In this document: one piece after another, positions 44,647 through 53,872 of the stretch
How the letters are laid out: every line of letters begins with the position of its first letter
Numbering within the stretch: the stretch's first letter is position 1
Assembly (NCBI GenBank): GCA_964551015.1
Contig: CAZKBP010000012.1
Coordinates: forward strand, 70,642 to 134,641
DNA: 64,000 nucleotides
Source of the DNA: CAZKBP01 sp964551015
GTDB lineage: Bacteria; Bacteroidota; Bacteroidia; Cytophagales; Microscillaceae
Direction: 5' to 3'
Made by a program: the position numbers and the translations under genes
The notes under the pieces: generated by a model
What the model saw: only the letters and a program-made list of their open reading frames with translations
What the model was told of the DNA's origin: nothing
Database searches by the model: none

Positions 44647-46902
44647 TCAGCGATTTTGGGCATCTACTACGGCGATAGCCACCATATTGACAATCTCTCG
44701 AACGGAGCTGCCTAGTTGCAAAATATGCACGGGTTTCTTCATCCCCAATAGTACCGGGCCAATGGCCTCCACAATACCTATTTCCTGGATTAATTTGTAA
44801 GCAATGTTACCAGAAGCCAGATCAGGAAAGATGAGCGTGTTGGGACTTTTATCGGCTAAGACGCTAAAAGGATAATTTTCACGGAGCATCTCCTGATTGA
44901 GCGCTACGTTGGCTTGAATTTCACCATCAATGATTAAATCAGGATATTTCTGTTGAGCTAGCCTTACCGCCTCACTCGTACGTGTAGGGAGTTCTCCACG
45001 ACTCGATCCAAAATTAGAATAGGAAAGGACAGCAATGCGTGGTTCAATCCCAAAAGAACGAACAGCCTTTTCGGTCAATCCAATAATGCTCACTAGGTCT
45101 TCGGCAGTAGGATGCGCGTTGACGGTGGTATCAGCAAAAAATAAAGTACGGTTGTTCCCAACCAAGACATACATACCCGCTACTACATCCGTATGAGGCT
45201 CAGTGCCAATGACCTCGAGGGCAGGTTTGACCACGAGGGGGTAGTTTTTGGTAAGGCCGGAAATGTAAGCATCTGCTTCGCCCGTTTCTAGCATCATAGA
45301 GCCGAAGTAATTACGATCTCGCATGAATTTGGGAGCTTCGTATCGAGTGACCCCTTTGCGTTGACGTTTTTGGTAGAGATGCGTTCCGTACTTTTCGCGA
45401 AGCTCGGGTTCTTGTAAAGGATCAATAATCGTCAAATCCTCGAGGTCCAGCTGGTTTTCTTTGGCGAGTGCCAAAATTTTTTCTTGATTACCTAGTAAGA
45501 TGGGTTCGGCGATTTTTTCATCAATCACGGTTCGTATTGCTTTGAGAATTTTCACGTTATCGGCCTCTCCAAAAATCACTTTCTTGGGATTTGATTTCGC
45601 TCTTTGGATCATTCTGGAAACCAACTTGGTGTCAATGCCTAAGCGACTTTGCAGTTCTACTTGGTAGGCTTCCCAATCTTCAATATGGATACGGGCTACC
45701 CCCGTCTCGATGGCAGCTTTGGCTACAGCGGGTGAGATAGTGGTAATCAAGCGAGGATCCAGAGGTTTGGGGATGAAATAGTTTTTGCCGAAAGTCAGCG
45801 TGTTATCTCCATAGGCTTTATTCACCATTTCGGGAACTGGTTGCTTGGCCAAATTAGCAATAGCTCTGACGGCAGCCAGTTTCATTTCTTCATTAATGCT
45901 AGTAGCTCTTACATCGAGTGCTCCTCTGAAGATGTAGGGGAAACCCAGCACGTTGTTGACTTGATTAGGATGGTCGGAGCGGCCCGTCGCCATGATGAGA
46001 TCATCTCTCGAGGCCATCGCTAGGTCATAGCCAATCTCGGGGTTGGGGTTGGCTAAGGCGAAGACAATCGGACGGTCAGCCATTTTTTTCACCATAGCTG
46101 GGGTAAGGATATCGGCTCTGGAAAGCCCCAAAAACATATCTGCTCCCTCGATGGCCTCTTCTAAGGTTTCTACATCTACATCTGTGGCAAAGGCTGCTTT
46201 ACTGGGGGCTAATTGATCTCGATCTTTACGAATGACCCCTTTGCTATCCAGCATGATAATATTTTCTCTCCGCACTCCCAGTGAAAGATACAAACTGGTG
46301 CAAGCAATCGCCGAAGCTCCCGCACCGTTGACTACAATTTTGATCTCTTCGATTTTTTTATTGACTAACTCGAGCACGTTGAGTAGACCAGCCGCCGTGA
46401 TGATGGCCGTACCGTGTTGGTCATCGTGCATCACGGGAATATTCATTTCTTTGCGCAAAGTTTCTTCAATCACAAAGGACTCGGGTGCTTTGATATCTTC
46501 CAGATTGATTCCGCCAAAGGTAGGTTCTAGGGATTTGACAATCTGAATAAATTGGTCTGGATCTTCGCAATCTATTTCTATATCAAACACATCAATTCCC
46601 GCGAATTTTTTGAACAAGACTCCTTTCCCTTCCATCACGGGTTTGGAAGCAGCCGGACCGATATTACCCAGACCCAAAACGGCGGTTCCATTAGAAATGA
46701 CCCCCACCAAATTCCCTTTGGCGGTGTATTTATAAACTTCCTCAGGGTTTTCTGCAATCTCCTTACAAGGTTCGGCTACACCGGGAGAGTAGGCTTTGGC
46801 CAGGTCTAGTTGTGTACTCAATGCCTTCGTGGGGATTACTTCTATTTTGCCAGCTTTGCCTTGGGTATGGTAAGCAAGTGCTTCTTCGCGACGGACTTTC
46901 AT
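44647..46902 (-). CDS. maeB: NADP-dependent malic enzyme with phosphotransacetylase-like domain
   Basis: Converts malate to pyruvate and CO2 with NADP. 751 residues: residues 1-430 are malic enzyme (catalytic Tyr/Lys region [10 protein letters not shown] at 38-47, [17 protein letters not shown] at 63-79, metal-site EDIKAPE at 134-140, HDDQHGTAI at 159-167, cofactor-binding GAGASAIAC at 191-199), and 430-751 resembles phosphate acetyltransferase but is usually regulatory, binding acetyl-CoA. Full length compared with E. coli MaeB (759). It follows the DUF4837 gene with an 84-base gap that includes a hairpin. Confidence 0.94.
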   Translation of the reverse strand: MKVRREEALAYHTQGKAGKIEVIPTKALSTQLDLAKAYSPGVAEPCKEIAENPEEVYKYTAKGNLVGVISNGTAVLGLGNIGPAASKPVMEGKGVLFKKFAGIDVFDIEIDCEDPDQFIQIVKSLEPTFGGINLEDIKAPESFVIEETLRKEMNIPVMHDDQHGTAIITAAGLLNVLELVNKKIEEIKIVVNGAGASAIACTSLYLSLGVRRENIIMLDSKGVIRKDRDQLAPSKAAFATDVDVETLEEAIEGADMFLGLSRADILTPAMVKKMADRPIVFALANPNPEIGYDLAMASRDDLIMATGRSDHPNQVNNVLGFPYIFRGALDVRATSINEEMKLAAVRAIANLAKQPVPEMVNKAYGDNTLTFGKNYFIPKPLDPRLITTISPAVAKAAIETGVARIHIEDWEAYQVELQSRLGIDTKLVSRMIQRAKSNPKKVIFGEADNVKILKAIRTVIDEKIAEPILLGNQEKILALAKENQLDLEDLTIIDPLQEPELREKYGTHLYQKRQRKGVTRYEAPKFMRDRNYFGSMMLETGEADAYISGLTKNYPLVVKPALEVIGTEPHTDVVAGMYVLVGNNRTLFFADTTVNAHPTAEDLVSIIGLTEKAVRSFGIEPRIAVLSYSNFGSSRGELPTRTSEAVRLAQQKYPDLIIDGEIQANVALNQEMLRENYPFSVLADKSPNTLIFPDLASGNIAYKLIQEIGIVEAIGPVLLGMKKPVHILQLGSSVREIVNMVAIAVVDAQNR

Positions 46903-46931
46903 AAATGATGTGTTTTTATGTGAGTAAATCA

Positions 46932-46956
46932 GAAGGAAAAGAAACGTTTTTCCTTC
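46932..46956. repeat. 9-bp hairpin before maeB
   Basis: GAAGGAAAA (46932-46940) pairs with TTTTCCTTC (46948-46956), loop 7, in the gap between the DUF4837 stop and the maeB start. Without a T-run, it is a weak terminator or a 5' leader structure of maeB. Confidence 0.45.
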
Positions 46957-46986
46957 CTACCGTGATCGATGGCTGCTTAATGTATA

Positions 46987-48099
46987 TTATGGAATCGCGG
47001 TTCTTAATACAGACTCCAATTCAAACATCGGGCGTTTTTGGCTCTCATTAGGTGCGTACAAGAAGCCTTCTACGTAATAAAACCGCTTCTGCTTCTCATC
47101 TATAAAGGCATAGCCTAAAAAAGGACCGCCCCGAGTATTATTCTTTAATTTCCAGAGTCCGCGATATTCTTTCACAAATTGACCGTTGATATTCATCGTA
47201 CGGCTCTCGATTGGAATCACATCATCCTGCGTGTGCATGTAGGATTCGTTGAGGGTCGTATCGTTCATGTATTGATAGCCAAAGTGATTTCGCCATTTGA
47301 CGATGCTACTATCCGAGAACATTTCCTGAGAACTGTAATTGCCATAAGTGATCGTGATACTACGATCATAGGGACTAGCTATTCGGCGAAGCCACACAAA
47401 ATTAGAATCTGTTTTAGCCACTTCAAAAGCACCCGGAATTTCCATCCTAAGTCCTGTTTCATCTTTGACTAGTTTTTTCAATTCTTTGCGCTTAGTAGTA
47501 GACGCTCCCAACTGCCGTTTCAATACGCGCGTGCGTTCTGGCTCGTAGAAATATTCTCTTAATTTTTCTTCGTTTTCCAAAATATGACGATTGATATCAG
47601 CTACGCTCTGACCAAAGAGATAGAGTACTTTTTGTCCTCTGGCAAATTCGTCGTCTCGGCCGAGCATGAATTTAGAAGTATCACTTTTGATCATATTTAA
47701 AGAGGCGGGCGTAAAATAAGCTTTCATCCTCTTGCCCACGCTGCTATTATCATTGAGAATCGTGACCATAATCACGCTGTTATGCCTCTTCAGGAAGCGG
47801 TTAAAATCTTTGGGGCCAATGCGAATCAGCTTAAAGCGAGCCTCGCCTCGGGGTAGCCCGGGCTGAGGCTCCATGTAAACCTCTCTGAGTGCTTCTCCGG
47901 TGCTCCCTGCCCAACGGCTGGAGTCCATGACCACGATAATCTCGAGTAGCCCTCCTTTGCTGTCCAACTTGAAATCTTTACCTGCTTTCTTGTCTGGCTT
48001 GCAAGCGTAGAGGAACAATCCCGTCAGCGCGAGCATGAGCACTAAGCTGAGGCGAGATTTGGGGTGAAAATATGAATTTTTGAAGGTGAAATGTTTCAT
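46987..48099 (-). CDS. DUF4837 family lipoprotein
   Basis: 370 residues. The signal peptide ends in a lipobox, LFLYAC (Cys at about residue 33), so the protein is lipid-anchored in the envelope. The mature part starts with a Lys-rich linker and then LEIIVVMDSSRWAGSTGEALREV, the opening I know from the Bacteroidota DUF4837 family. No catalytic motif is known to me; two similar halves may exist (about 50-190 and 210-370). Lipobox, length and neighbourhood fit the family. Function not known. It sits between maeB and the lytic transglycosylase, all on the minus strand. Confidence 0.8.
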   Translation of the reverse strand: MKHFTFKNSYFHPKSRLSLVLMLALTGLFLYACKPDKKAGKDFKLDSKGGLLEIIVVMDSSRWAGSTGEALREVYMEPQPGLPRGEARFKLIRIGPKDFNRFLKRHNSVIMVTILNDNSSVGKRMKAYFTPASLNMIKSDTSKFMLGRDDEFARGQKVLYLFGQSVADINRHILENEEKLREYFYEPERTRVLKRQLGASTTKRKELKKLVKDETGLRMEIPGAFEVAKTDSNFVWLRRIASPYDRSITITYGNYSSQEMFSDSSIVKWRNHFGYQYMNDTTLNESYMHTQDDVIPIESRTMNINGQFVKEYRGLWKLKNNTRGGPFLGYAFIDEKQKRFYYVEGFLYAPNESQKRPMFELESVLRTAIP

Positions 48100-48253
48100 A
48101 ACGAGTTCGAAACTAAAATAATTATCTGAGTTTTTAACAAATTAACTAAATATTGTTGATATTTTCGGATATTTCCGACTTTGAAAATAGGCTCCTGTTA
48201 ATATATATTCCCGCCTTTTACCCAACAAAGAATAATTGTCAGATGCTTGCATA

Positions 48254-48293
48254 AAAACAAAAAGCGTGGGCATTTCTTCCAAAATACCCACGC
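48254..48293 (-). terminator. intrinsic terminator of the lytic transglycosylase gene
   Basis: GCGTGGG (48264-48270) pairs with CCCACGC (48287-48293), extended by ATTT/AAAT with one wobble. On the minus strand the stem is followed by TTTTTGTTTTTA (complement of 48252-48263), 25 bases past the stop. Confidence 0.85.
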
Positions 48294-48317
48294 CTTCGAG
48301 CGGAAACATAAAATATT

Positions 48318-49832
48318 TTAAGGTTGATTGAGGAGTAATTTCTGTCCTGGTACTAAGATCGTCTTCTCAGTAATCTGATTGAGCGACTTAATTTTTTCCA
48401 AAGAAGTATGCTCGTATTGCTCTACGATTTGCCAAATAGTTTCTCCTGACTGTACGAGGTGAACATTTGAAATCTCAGCAACATTCTGATTATTTTTTAC
48501 TTCAGGGTTCAGGTTGGCTGATTCGGGCTGAGTAGCCGTTACTTCCTGAGATTGCTCTGAGGTTTGAGATGGCTTGGCTTTGGCTTCGGGTGATTCTACC
48601 CAAACGGCAAGTGCCTGATAAGGATGGATCAAATTAGAATGCAGGCGATTCCAAACCCGGATGCTAGCCACACTTACTTTGTATTTCATTGCGATATAAC
48701 TGAGTGATTCGCCAGGGGCCACTCGGTGAATGACTTTGGCTTTCCCCTCTGTACTGCTCGCGTCGGCTCCGTATCCAGCCGTGTAACCTACTTCTCGTTT
48801 GCTAGCGTAAGCACAAGCTCGGAGGATGGCTTCACGATTTTTATCGATATATTCTCTTTTGTGAGCAGGAAAACGAAGGGGATAGTTTTTCTTGTAAGCA
48901 GGAATGGCTTTTTTCTTCAAGTGTGGGTTCAGTATTTCTACTTGCTCTTCGGGAACCTCAATTTGCTTAGCAAACGCCTCGATATTCAAAAATTGGCTTA
49001 CCAAAATCGTATCAGAGGGAATAAAATCTTGTGGGGTTTCTGCAAAAATGAAATGATCGCTGGCGTAATTCATCGTATAACAAGCAGCAATAAAGGCGGG
49101 TACGTAGCTACGAGTTTCACGGGGCAGATAGTTGTAAATTTTCCAGAAATTAGCTCCTTTGCCGCCGGCGCGTTTGACTGCCCAATTTACCCGACCAGGG
49201 CCACAGTTATAAGCGGCCAGGGCCAACTGCCAATCACCGTGATATTTGTAAAGAAATTTCAAATAACGACAAGCCGCATCGGTAGATTTGTAAATATCCA
49301 TTCGCTCATCAATGAACCAATCCTGATGAAGACCATATTGCTTACCCGTGGAAGGGATAAACTGCCAAAGACCCACGGCGGCGGCCCAAGATTGTGCTTT
49401 GGGCATCAGGGCAGATTCTACGATAGAAAGATACTTGAGTTCTTCGGGCATGTTGTGCCGTCGGAGTGCTTCTTCAAAAATGGGAAAATAAAAGCTACTA
49501 CGCTCTAAAATCCTTTGGGTATAATCTCGTTTTCTGACCGTGTAGAGTTTGACCCAACTGAGTACATCCGCGTGATAAGTCATATTGATCTGCCCTTCAA
49601 TACAGGCCAAGCGATCTTTGACTATGTCAGGATGTAAATTGGGAATGTAATTCTCGAAGTAGTGATGGAAGGAATCAGGAGGCGTCGCGACTAGTGCTTG
49701 CTCAGATAGTTCTAATGAGTCTACTTCTAGGGAATCTGTCTTAATCCAAGAAAAAACCTGTGTGGGATATATGGTTAAAAGCCCTAAAACCAAAAACGTT
49801 TTAATAACGTTATCCACTTTCCAAAAAATCAT
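48318..49832 (-). CDS. LysM-containing lytic murein transglycosylase (MltD-like)
   Basis: 504 residues; cleaves peptidoglycan glycan strands in the periplasm. Signal peptide 1-28 (FLVLGLLTIYPTQVFS). The SLT domain (about 120-260) has the catalytic Glu139 in LSIVESALMP, then GLWQFIPSTGKQYGL and AAYNCGPGRVNWA. LysM 1 is about 365-408 (IHRVAPGESLSYIAMKYKVS) and LysM 2 about 457-502 (HLVQSGETIWQIVEQYEH), which bind peptidoglycan; a Ser/Gln/Glu-rich linker lies between them. No lipobox, unlike E. coli MltD. It is transcribed alone with a strong terminator. Confidence 0.92.
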   Translation of the reverse strand: MIFWKVDNVIKTFLVLGLLTIYPTQVFSWIKTDSLEVDSLELSEQALVATPPDSFHHYFENYIPNLHPDIVKDRLACIEGQINMTYHADVLSWVKLYTVRKRDYTQRILERSSFYFPIFEEALRRHNMPEELKYLSIVESALMPKAQSWAAAVGLWQFIPSTGKQYGLHQDWFIDERMDIYKSTDAACRYLKFLYKYHGDWQLALAAYNCGPGRVNWAVKRAGGKGANFWKIYNYLPRETRSYVPAFIAACYTMNYASDHFIFAETPQDFIPSDTILVSQFLNIEAFAKQIEVPEEQVEILNPHLKKKAIPAYKKNYPLRFPAHKREYIDKNREAILRACAYASKREVGYTAGYGADASSTEGKAKVIHRVAPGESLSYIAMKYKVSVASIRVWNRLHSNLIHPYQALAVWVESPEAKAKPSQTSEQSQEVTATQPESANLNPEVKNNQNVAEISNVHLVQSGETIWQIVEQYEHTSLEKIKSLNQITEKTILVPGQKLLLNQP

Positions 49833-49929
49833 ACGGTATATAAGTTTATTTCAGAATATTCAACTGTAAGATTTTGCTTAACTTCTGAGTTCCTACGGCT
49901 AAATTGTTGAATGCGAAAATAATCAGAAT

Positions 49930-51378
49930 TTAATGATTGTCAAGTAAATATTGAGAAAAAGCTAATAATTTGTTTTCTTCAAAGGGGCGAGCCATGATTT
50001 GGAACCCAATCGGAAGCCCATCTTGATCTTGACCATTCGGAACAGAAATGGCCGGAAGCCCTGTCACGTTAGCCTGCACCGTAAACAAGTCCTCGAGGTA
50101 CATTTCCAAGGGATCTTGTGTAAGTTCGCCCAGACGAAAGGCAGTACGAGGCGTGGTAGGAGAAACAATCAAGTCGTGGTCAGCTAGAATCTTGTCGGTT
50201 TGCTCCTTGACAAGTTTCCTTGCTTTTTGTGCTTTGAGGTAGTAGGCGTCATAATAATCTGCACTGAGCACGAAAGTTCCTAGCATAATTCTCCGCTTGA
50301 CCTCAGCCCCGAAGCCCTGGCTCCGAGTCTCTTTGTACATGCTTTCTAGTTGATTTATTTTAGCGTAATTTCGCTCTTGTAAAGTGTCTGAGCGAAAACC
50401 GTACCGAACCCCATCGTAACGTGCCAAATTTGAACTAGCTTCGGCGGTGGTGAGGATGTAATAAATCGGGAGAATATACGCTAACAGTGGAAAATCAACC
50501 GGAGTAACCTGATATCCTTGTGCTTGTAGCCAATCCAAGCGGGCAAGCGTTTTTTGTTTAATTTCCTCCGCAAGTCCCTCTTCTGTCAGGGTTTCTTTGA
50601 GATAAGCAATGCGTAATTTTCCTTCTAGTTGCAATTGTTGACTGTAAGCAGGCACAGGGCGGCGAGAAACCGTGCTATCCCATTCGTCTGCTCCGGCCAT
50701 GACCTCTAGCAATAGTGCCGCATCTGTTGCATTTTTGCTCAAAATCCCTATTCCATCAAAAGAAGAGGCATAAGCAATCAAACCGTGCCGAGAGATGCGT
50801 CCGTAAGTAGCTTTTAAGCCGACCACGCCACAAAAAGCAGCCGGTTGGCGAACCGAGCCTCCCGTATCGGAGCCAATGGAGGCTAGGCATAGGTCAGCTT
50901 TGACCGCCGCTGCCGAAGCGCCTGAAGAACCGCCGGGCACACGTGTTTCGTCCACGGGGTTGAGCGTAGCGCCATAGGCAGAGTTTTCATTGGAAGAACC
51001 CATGGCAAATTCATCGCAGTTTTGACGACCGATGATTATGGCATCTTCGGCCAAGAGTCGTTCTACGGCCGTACCATTAAATTGGGATTGGAATCCGCCT
51101 AGAATCTTGCTGGCGGCTTCTAAGGAGTGATTTTGATAACAGATAACATCTTTTAAGCCGATGACCATGCCGGCTAGTTTGCCTTGTGTACCCTGTTGGA
51201 ATTTTTGGTCAATGGCCTCTGCTCTTGCTAAGGCTTCGGTATCGAAGACCTCTAGAAAGATATTGAGATGCGTTTGGGTTTGAATCTTATGAAGATATTG
51301 GCTCACCAGTTGTATACAGGTGAGCCTTTTTTCAAGAATAGCTTGTTGGATGGATGCTAGTGAGTCGTAAGCTTCCAA
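49930..51378 (-). CDS. gatA: Asp-tRNA(Asn)/Glu-tRNA(Gln) amidotransferase subunit A
   Basis: The glutaminase subunit of GatCAB, which makes Gln-tRNA(Gln) and Asn-tRNA(Asn) by the indirect route. 482 residues with the amidase-signature triad: Lys76 in IGLKD, Ser151 in PGGSSGASA and Ser175 in SDTGGSVRQPA. The start appears to be TTG: the next Met is at residue 71, too late for the family, and the frame opens with the usual YDSLASIQQAI. Its start is 2 bases after the tatA stop, so the two are coupled; tatA-gatA adjacency recurs in Bacteroidota. gatB and gatC are not in the window. Confidence 0.93.
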   Translation of the reverse strand: MEAYDSLASIQQAILEKRLTCIQLVSQYLHKIQTQTHLNIFLEVFDTEALARAEAIDQKFQQGTQGKLAGMVIGLKDVICYQNHSLEAASKILGGFQSQFNGTAVERLLAEDAIIIGRQNCDEFAMGSSNENSAYGATLNPVDETRVPGGSSGASAAAVKADLCLASIGSDTGGSVRQPAAFCGVVGLKATYGRISRHGLIAYASSFDGIGILSKNATDAALLLEVMAGADEWDSTVSRRPVPAYSQQLQLEGKLRIAYLKETLTEEGLAEEIKQKTLARLDWLQAQGYQVTPVDFPLLAYILPIYYILTTAEASSNLARYDGVRYGFRSDTLQERNYAKINQLESMYKETRSQGFGAEVKRRIMLGTFVLSADYYDAYYLKAQKARKLVKEQTDKILADHDLIVSPTTPRTAFRLGELTQDPLEMYLEDLFTVQANVTGLPAISVPNGQDQDGLPIGFQIMARPFEENKLLAFSQYLLDNH

Positions 51379-51380
51379 AA

Positions 51381-51617
51381 TTAGCTCTTCACTTTGGTTT
51401 TCTTTCTCTTCGGCTCGTCATCATCATCCTTGATGCCTTCTTCCAATTGTTCTTTTACTTCTGAGGTAGCGTCTTTAAATTCACGAATTCCTCTTCCTAG
51501 ACCTCGGGCAAGTTCGGGGATTTTCTTGGCACCAAATAGCAACAAAATGGCCAGCATGATGAAGAAAATCTCGGGGCCTCCCAAATTAAAGAACAAGAAT
51601 AAATTGTACAGTTCCAT
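51381..51617 (-). CDS. tatA: twin-arginine translocase subunit TatA/E
   Basis: 78 residues from the ATG giving [19 protein letters not shown]. The family features are one N-terminal membrane helix (about 14-28), the hinge [14 protein letters not shown] (about 28-41), an amphipathic helix and a charged tail ([12 protein letters not shown]). It forms the pore for folded-protein export with TatC. A longer in-frame start 51 bases upstream would put a charged stretch before the helix and is not favoured. It leads the tatA-gatA pair. Confidence 0.9.
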   Translation of the reverse strand: MELYNLFLFFNLGGPEIFFIMLAILLLFGAKKIPELARGLGRGIREFKDATSEVKEQLEEGIKDDDDEPKRKKTKVKS

Positions 51618-51973
51618 ATCTTGATATGTTATTAGTTTCAATACTAAAATCTTGACAGACTCTAGCAAATATAAGAATTATTTAACAAGCAAATACGCTT
51701 TAGAAAACTTAATATCTTCCTCTTAGCGTGATTTTTCGTGTAAAAAGATAATTTTAAGTAGTTTCTGAATTTTCTTTGAAATCAGAAAGAGCCGCAAAAG
51801 GTTCCCACATACGTATAGGTTTAAATAAAAAAATTAGCTACTTTGGAAGCTCAGGCAGTCTTCTCACTTTCATCCCTGCTTGGTTTTGATGTAAGTAAAT
51901 AAGTTTACCTTGTATCTTTTCGGGGGAAAGTACGTCTGAAGATCATGAATTTTTAATTGTAAACTTACCTGAT
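51618..51973. other. divergent intergenic region tatA / unknown gene
   Basis: 356 bases. On the minus strand TATATTTG (complement of 51666-51673) with TTG 16 bases upstream (complement of 51690-51692) is a candidate tatA promoter, about 50 bases before its ATG. On the plus strand no full promoter match was found. No RNA gene or hairpin stands out. Confidence 0.4.
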
Positions 51974-52525
51974 ATGCCCGACTCACATCTCACCCCTGAG
52001 CAGGAGAAAGTCCTGATAGAGGCGTTTTTTGAGGAAATTCGCCTCAATCTAAAGGATTATTTCAAAGACCGCCGTTTGGTATTGTCTAACTCTCAGTTAT
52101 TTGCTTTCGTGTTGATTAGTCCGATTACGATTGCCATCGCTAGTGATGGCAATTTAGACTTTACCGAAACCACGATGCTGGTGGACATTGCCTCCTATTT
52201 CGAGCGCGATATTTTGCCCAAGGAGCTAGACCAACTTAAGCATCCTAAAAACGCACTGACCGACAAAGAGTTTCGCCGAGTTATTTATTCCGAACTACGC
52301 TATCTCTGTTTGAGTATGGATAAATACGAAGCGCAATTGCTCAAGAGTATTCAGTCCCTGATTCGTTTAGACGAAAAAGTAAGTCGAGAGAAAGACCCTC
52401 GTTACTCCATCAAACGTCGGGTGATTGATATGATGAACGGCGTAATCTATAACAACATGGGCGCAGATTCGGTCGAGGAGCAAAAGATTCATCATGTTTT
52501 GAAGCAACTGGGCTTAAAAGCATAA
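51974..52525 (+). CDS. helical protein of unknown function (TerB-like?)
   Basis: 183 residues, no signal peptide or membrane segment. Predominantly alpha-helical and charged; the middle part (about 55-130) has the IAxASDGNLDFTETTMLVDIA pattern, which vaguely recalls TerB/DjlA-type domains with their conserved acidic residues after a helix. I do not assign the family. It is a normal-looking single gene 75 bases upstream of tRNA-Asp, on the core side of the island. Codon use resembles the surrounding core genes. Confidence 0.6.
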   Translation: MPDSHLTPEQEKVLIEAFFEEIRLNLKDYFKDRRLVLSNSQLFAFVLISPITIAIASDGNLDFTETTMLVDIASYFERDILPKELDQLKHPKNALTDKEFRRVIYSELRYLCLSMDKYEAQLLKSIQSLIRLDEKVSREKDPRYSIKRRVIDMMNGVIYNNMGADSVEEQKIHHVLKQLGLKA

Positions 52526-52551
52526 ATTTTCATAAAATTCTTCTTTAAATA

Positions 52552-52582
52552 TTGGCAATTAAGGTAAGTTGTATTAGCTTTG
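52552..52582 (+). promoter_or_regulatory. promoter of tRNA-Asp
   Basis: TTG (52552-52554), 20 bases, TAGCTTTG (52575-52582), an exact TAnnTTTG. The tRNA begins 19 bases past the -7 element. This and the tRNA-Phe promoter are the clearest sigma-A type sites in the window. Confidence 0.68.
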
Positions 52583-52600
52583 CACCACGCTTAACAAAAA

Positions 52601-52674
52601 GGAGTGGTAGTTCAGCTGGTTAGAATGCCTGCCTGTCACGCAGGAGGTCGCGGGTTCGAATCCCGTCCATTCCG
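52601..52674 (+). tRNA. tRNA-Asp (GTC)
   Basis: 74 bases with a full cloverleaf: acceptor GGAGTGG/CCATTCC with one G-T pair, D arm GTTC...GAAT, anticodon stem CCTGC/GCAGG with loop CTGTCAC (anticodon GTC), T arm CGGG TTCGAAT CCCG, discriminator G. CCA is not encoded. It marks the junction between core genes and the defence island; tRNA 3' ends are common integration sites. Confidence 0.97.
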
Positions 52675-52687
52675 CAGGGATAATGAA

Positions 52688-52755
52688 AGAGCATCCTATA
52701 TGTAGGATGCTCTAATCTCTTTAGATTAGACAGGGATTCAGCGATTTGTCTAATC
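52688..52755 (+). terminator. set of competing hairpins just after tRNA-Asp
   Basis: Three perfect stems in 68 bases. (1) AGAGCATCCTA (52688-52698) with TAGGATGCTCT (52703-52713), loop 4. (2) TCTAATCT (52711-52718) with AGATTAGA (52723-52730), loop 4. (3) GATTAGACA (52724-52732) with TGTCTAATC (52747-52755), loop 14. Stems 2 and 3 share the same arm, so they exclude each other, and stem 1 overlaps stem 2 by three bases. Stem 1 is the likely tRNA terminator although its T-run is poor. Confidence 0.7.
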
Positions 52756-52773
52756 ATCCTTCCATATGTTTTC

Positions 52774-52817
52774 TGTGTGCTTTACAACGAAATCATCTTC
52801 TGTACAATTAGCACACA
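52774..52817. repeat. 8-bp inverted repeat upstream of the ATPase/protease pair
   Basis: TGTGTGCT (52774-52781) pairs with AGCACACA (52810-52817), spacer 28. It lies 72 bases before the ATPase start codon and might be an operator. A near -7 box TAACTTTA (52860-52867) lies closer to the gene. Confidence 0.4.
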
Positions 52818-52889
52818 AATCAGAAGACTTAACCACTTTCATTTAAATACTATAATGGTTAACTTTATCATAAATGTAGCATAAACCCC

Positions 52890-53870
52890 ATGGCAAGAGC
52901 AGATTTGTTGATCAAACTTGTGGAGTCTGGTTCGTCCGGAGATAAACAACTCTTTGATAAGGTTGTGCGTGCGCTCATTGCCGAGGAGAAAAAAAAGCAA
53001 CATAATATACTAGCAGAAGAGCTAGAAAGGGTTTTAAATGATAGTAACCAAAACAAGAATGGAGCAAACCCTAGCAGGCTGTTCAACAGCCCTCCAAAAC
53101 CTCAGATTCAGAATCTGCTACATGCTAATCATCCAAATCTAACCTTAGAACAGCTTTTCCTAGATTTAAATACTTGTAATATTGTCAAAGAAATAGTTGA
53201 AGAACAGCATCGTAGCGATCTGCTTAGATCATATAATTTAGAACCAAGAAACCGAATATTGTTAGTGGGGGAGCCAGGAAATGGAAAAACATCCCTAGCC
53301 GAGGCTATTGCCTCTGCATTGATGGTGCCATTTTACACGGTTAGGTATGAAGGCATCATAGGCAGCTATCTGGGAGAGACTGCAACTAGATTGAGTAAAT
53401 TATTCGACTACATCTGTACACAACAATGCGTATTGTTTTTTGATGAATTTGATGCCATCGGAAAGGAAAGAGGAGATGAAAACGAAACCGGAGAAATTAA
53501 ACGGGTGGTAAATTCACTTCTTCTAAAAATAGATCAATTGCCCAGTTATGTAGTGATTATTGCCGCTACTAACCATCCTGAGTTGCTAGATAGAGCCGTT
53601 TGGAGAAGGTTTCAAGTCCGATTAGAACTCACAAAGCCAAGTGTAGTAACGATAGAGCGTTTCTTAGAGAAATTTGAAGCTCAAATAGAAAAATCTCTGA
53701 ATCACGACTTGAAAAGACTAGCAAAGAAACTAGAAGGATTGAGCTTTTCTGAAATAGAAGAGTTTACTACAAATATTCAAAGAAAATTTGTACTTTCGTT
53801 ACCTAATTCAAATATCAAGAATATCGTAAGCCACTGTCTTGATAATTTACTAGCTAGGTACAAAGTATAA
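52890..53870 (+). CDS. AAA ATPase of an IetAS-like anti-phage pair
   Basis: 326 residues. A helical N-terminal region (1-100) precedes a complete AAA core: Walker A GEPGNGKT (127-134), Walker B VLFFDEFDAIG (181-191), sensor-1 Asn228 in AATNHPELLD and Arg239/Arg240 in VWRRF as arginine-finger candidates; a helical lid closes the protein. The next gene, a subtilase, starts 2 bases after its stop, so the two are translationally coupled. This ATPase-plus-subtilase pairing matches the IetAS system described as anti-phage (and earlier as a plasmid exclusion pair). By analogy it should control or feed the protease; which state activates it is unknown. AT-rich compared with the hsd genes. Confidence 0.8.
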   Translation: MARADLLIKLVESGSSGDKQLFDKVVRALIAEEKKKQHNILAEELERVLNDSNQNKNGANPSRLFNSPPKPQIQNLLHANHPNLTLEQLFLDLNTCNIVKEIVEEQHRSDLLRSYNLEPRNRILLVGEPGNGKTSLAEAIASALMVPFYTVRYEGIIGSYLGETATRLSKLFDYICTQQCVLFFDEFDAIGKERGDENETGEIKRVVNSLLLKIDQLPSYVVIIAATNHPELLDRAVWRRFQVRLELTKPSVVTIERFLEKFEAQIEKSLNHDLKRLAKKLEGLSFSEIEEFTTNIQRKFVLSLPNSNIKNIVSHCLDNLLARYKV

Positions 53871-53872
53871 TT

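Noticed and set aside
48726..49508. 260-codon plus-strand frame opposite the lytic transglycosylase
   Set aside because: Antisense shadow of a well-supported gene; no recognisable protein features.
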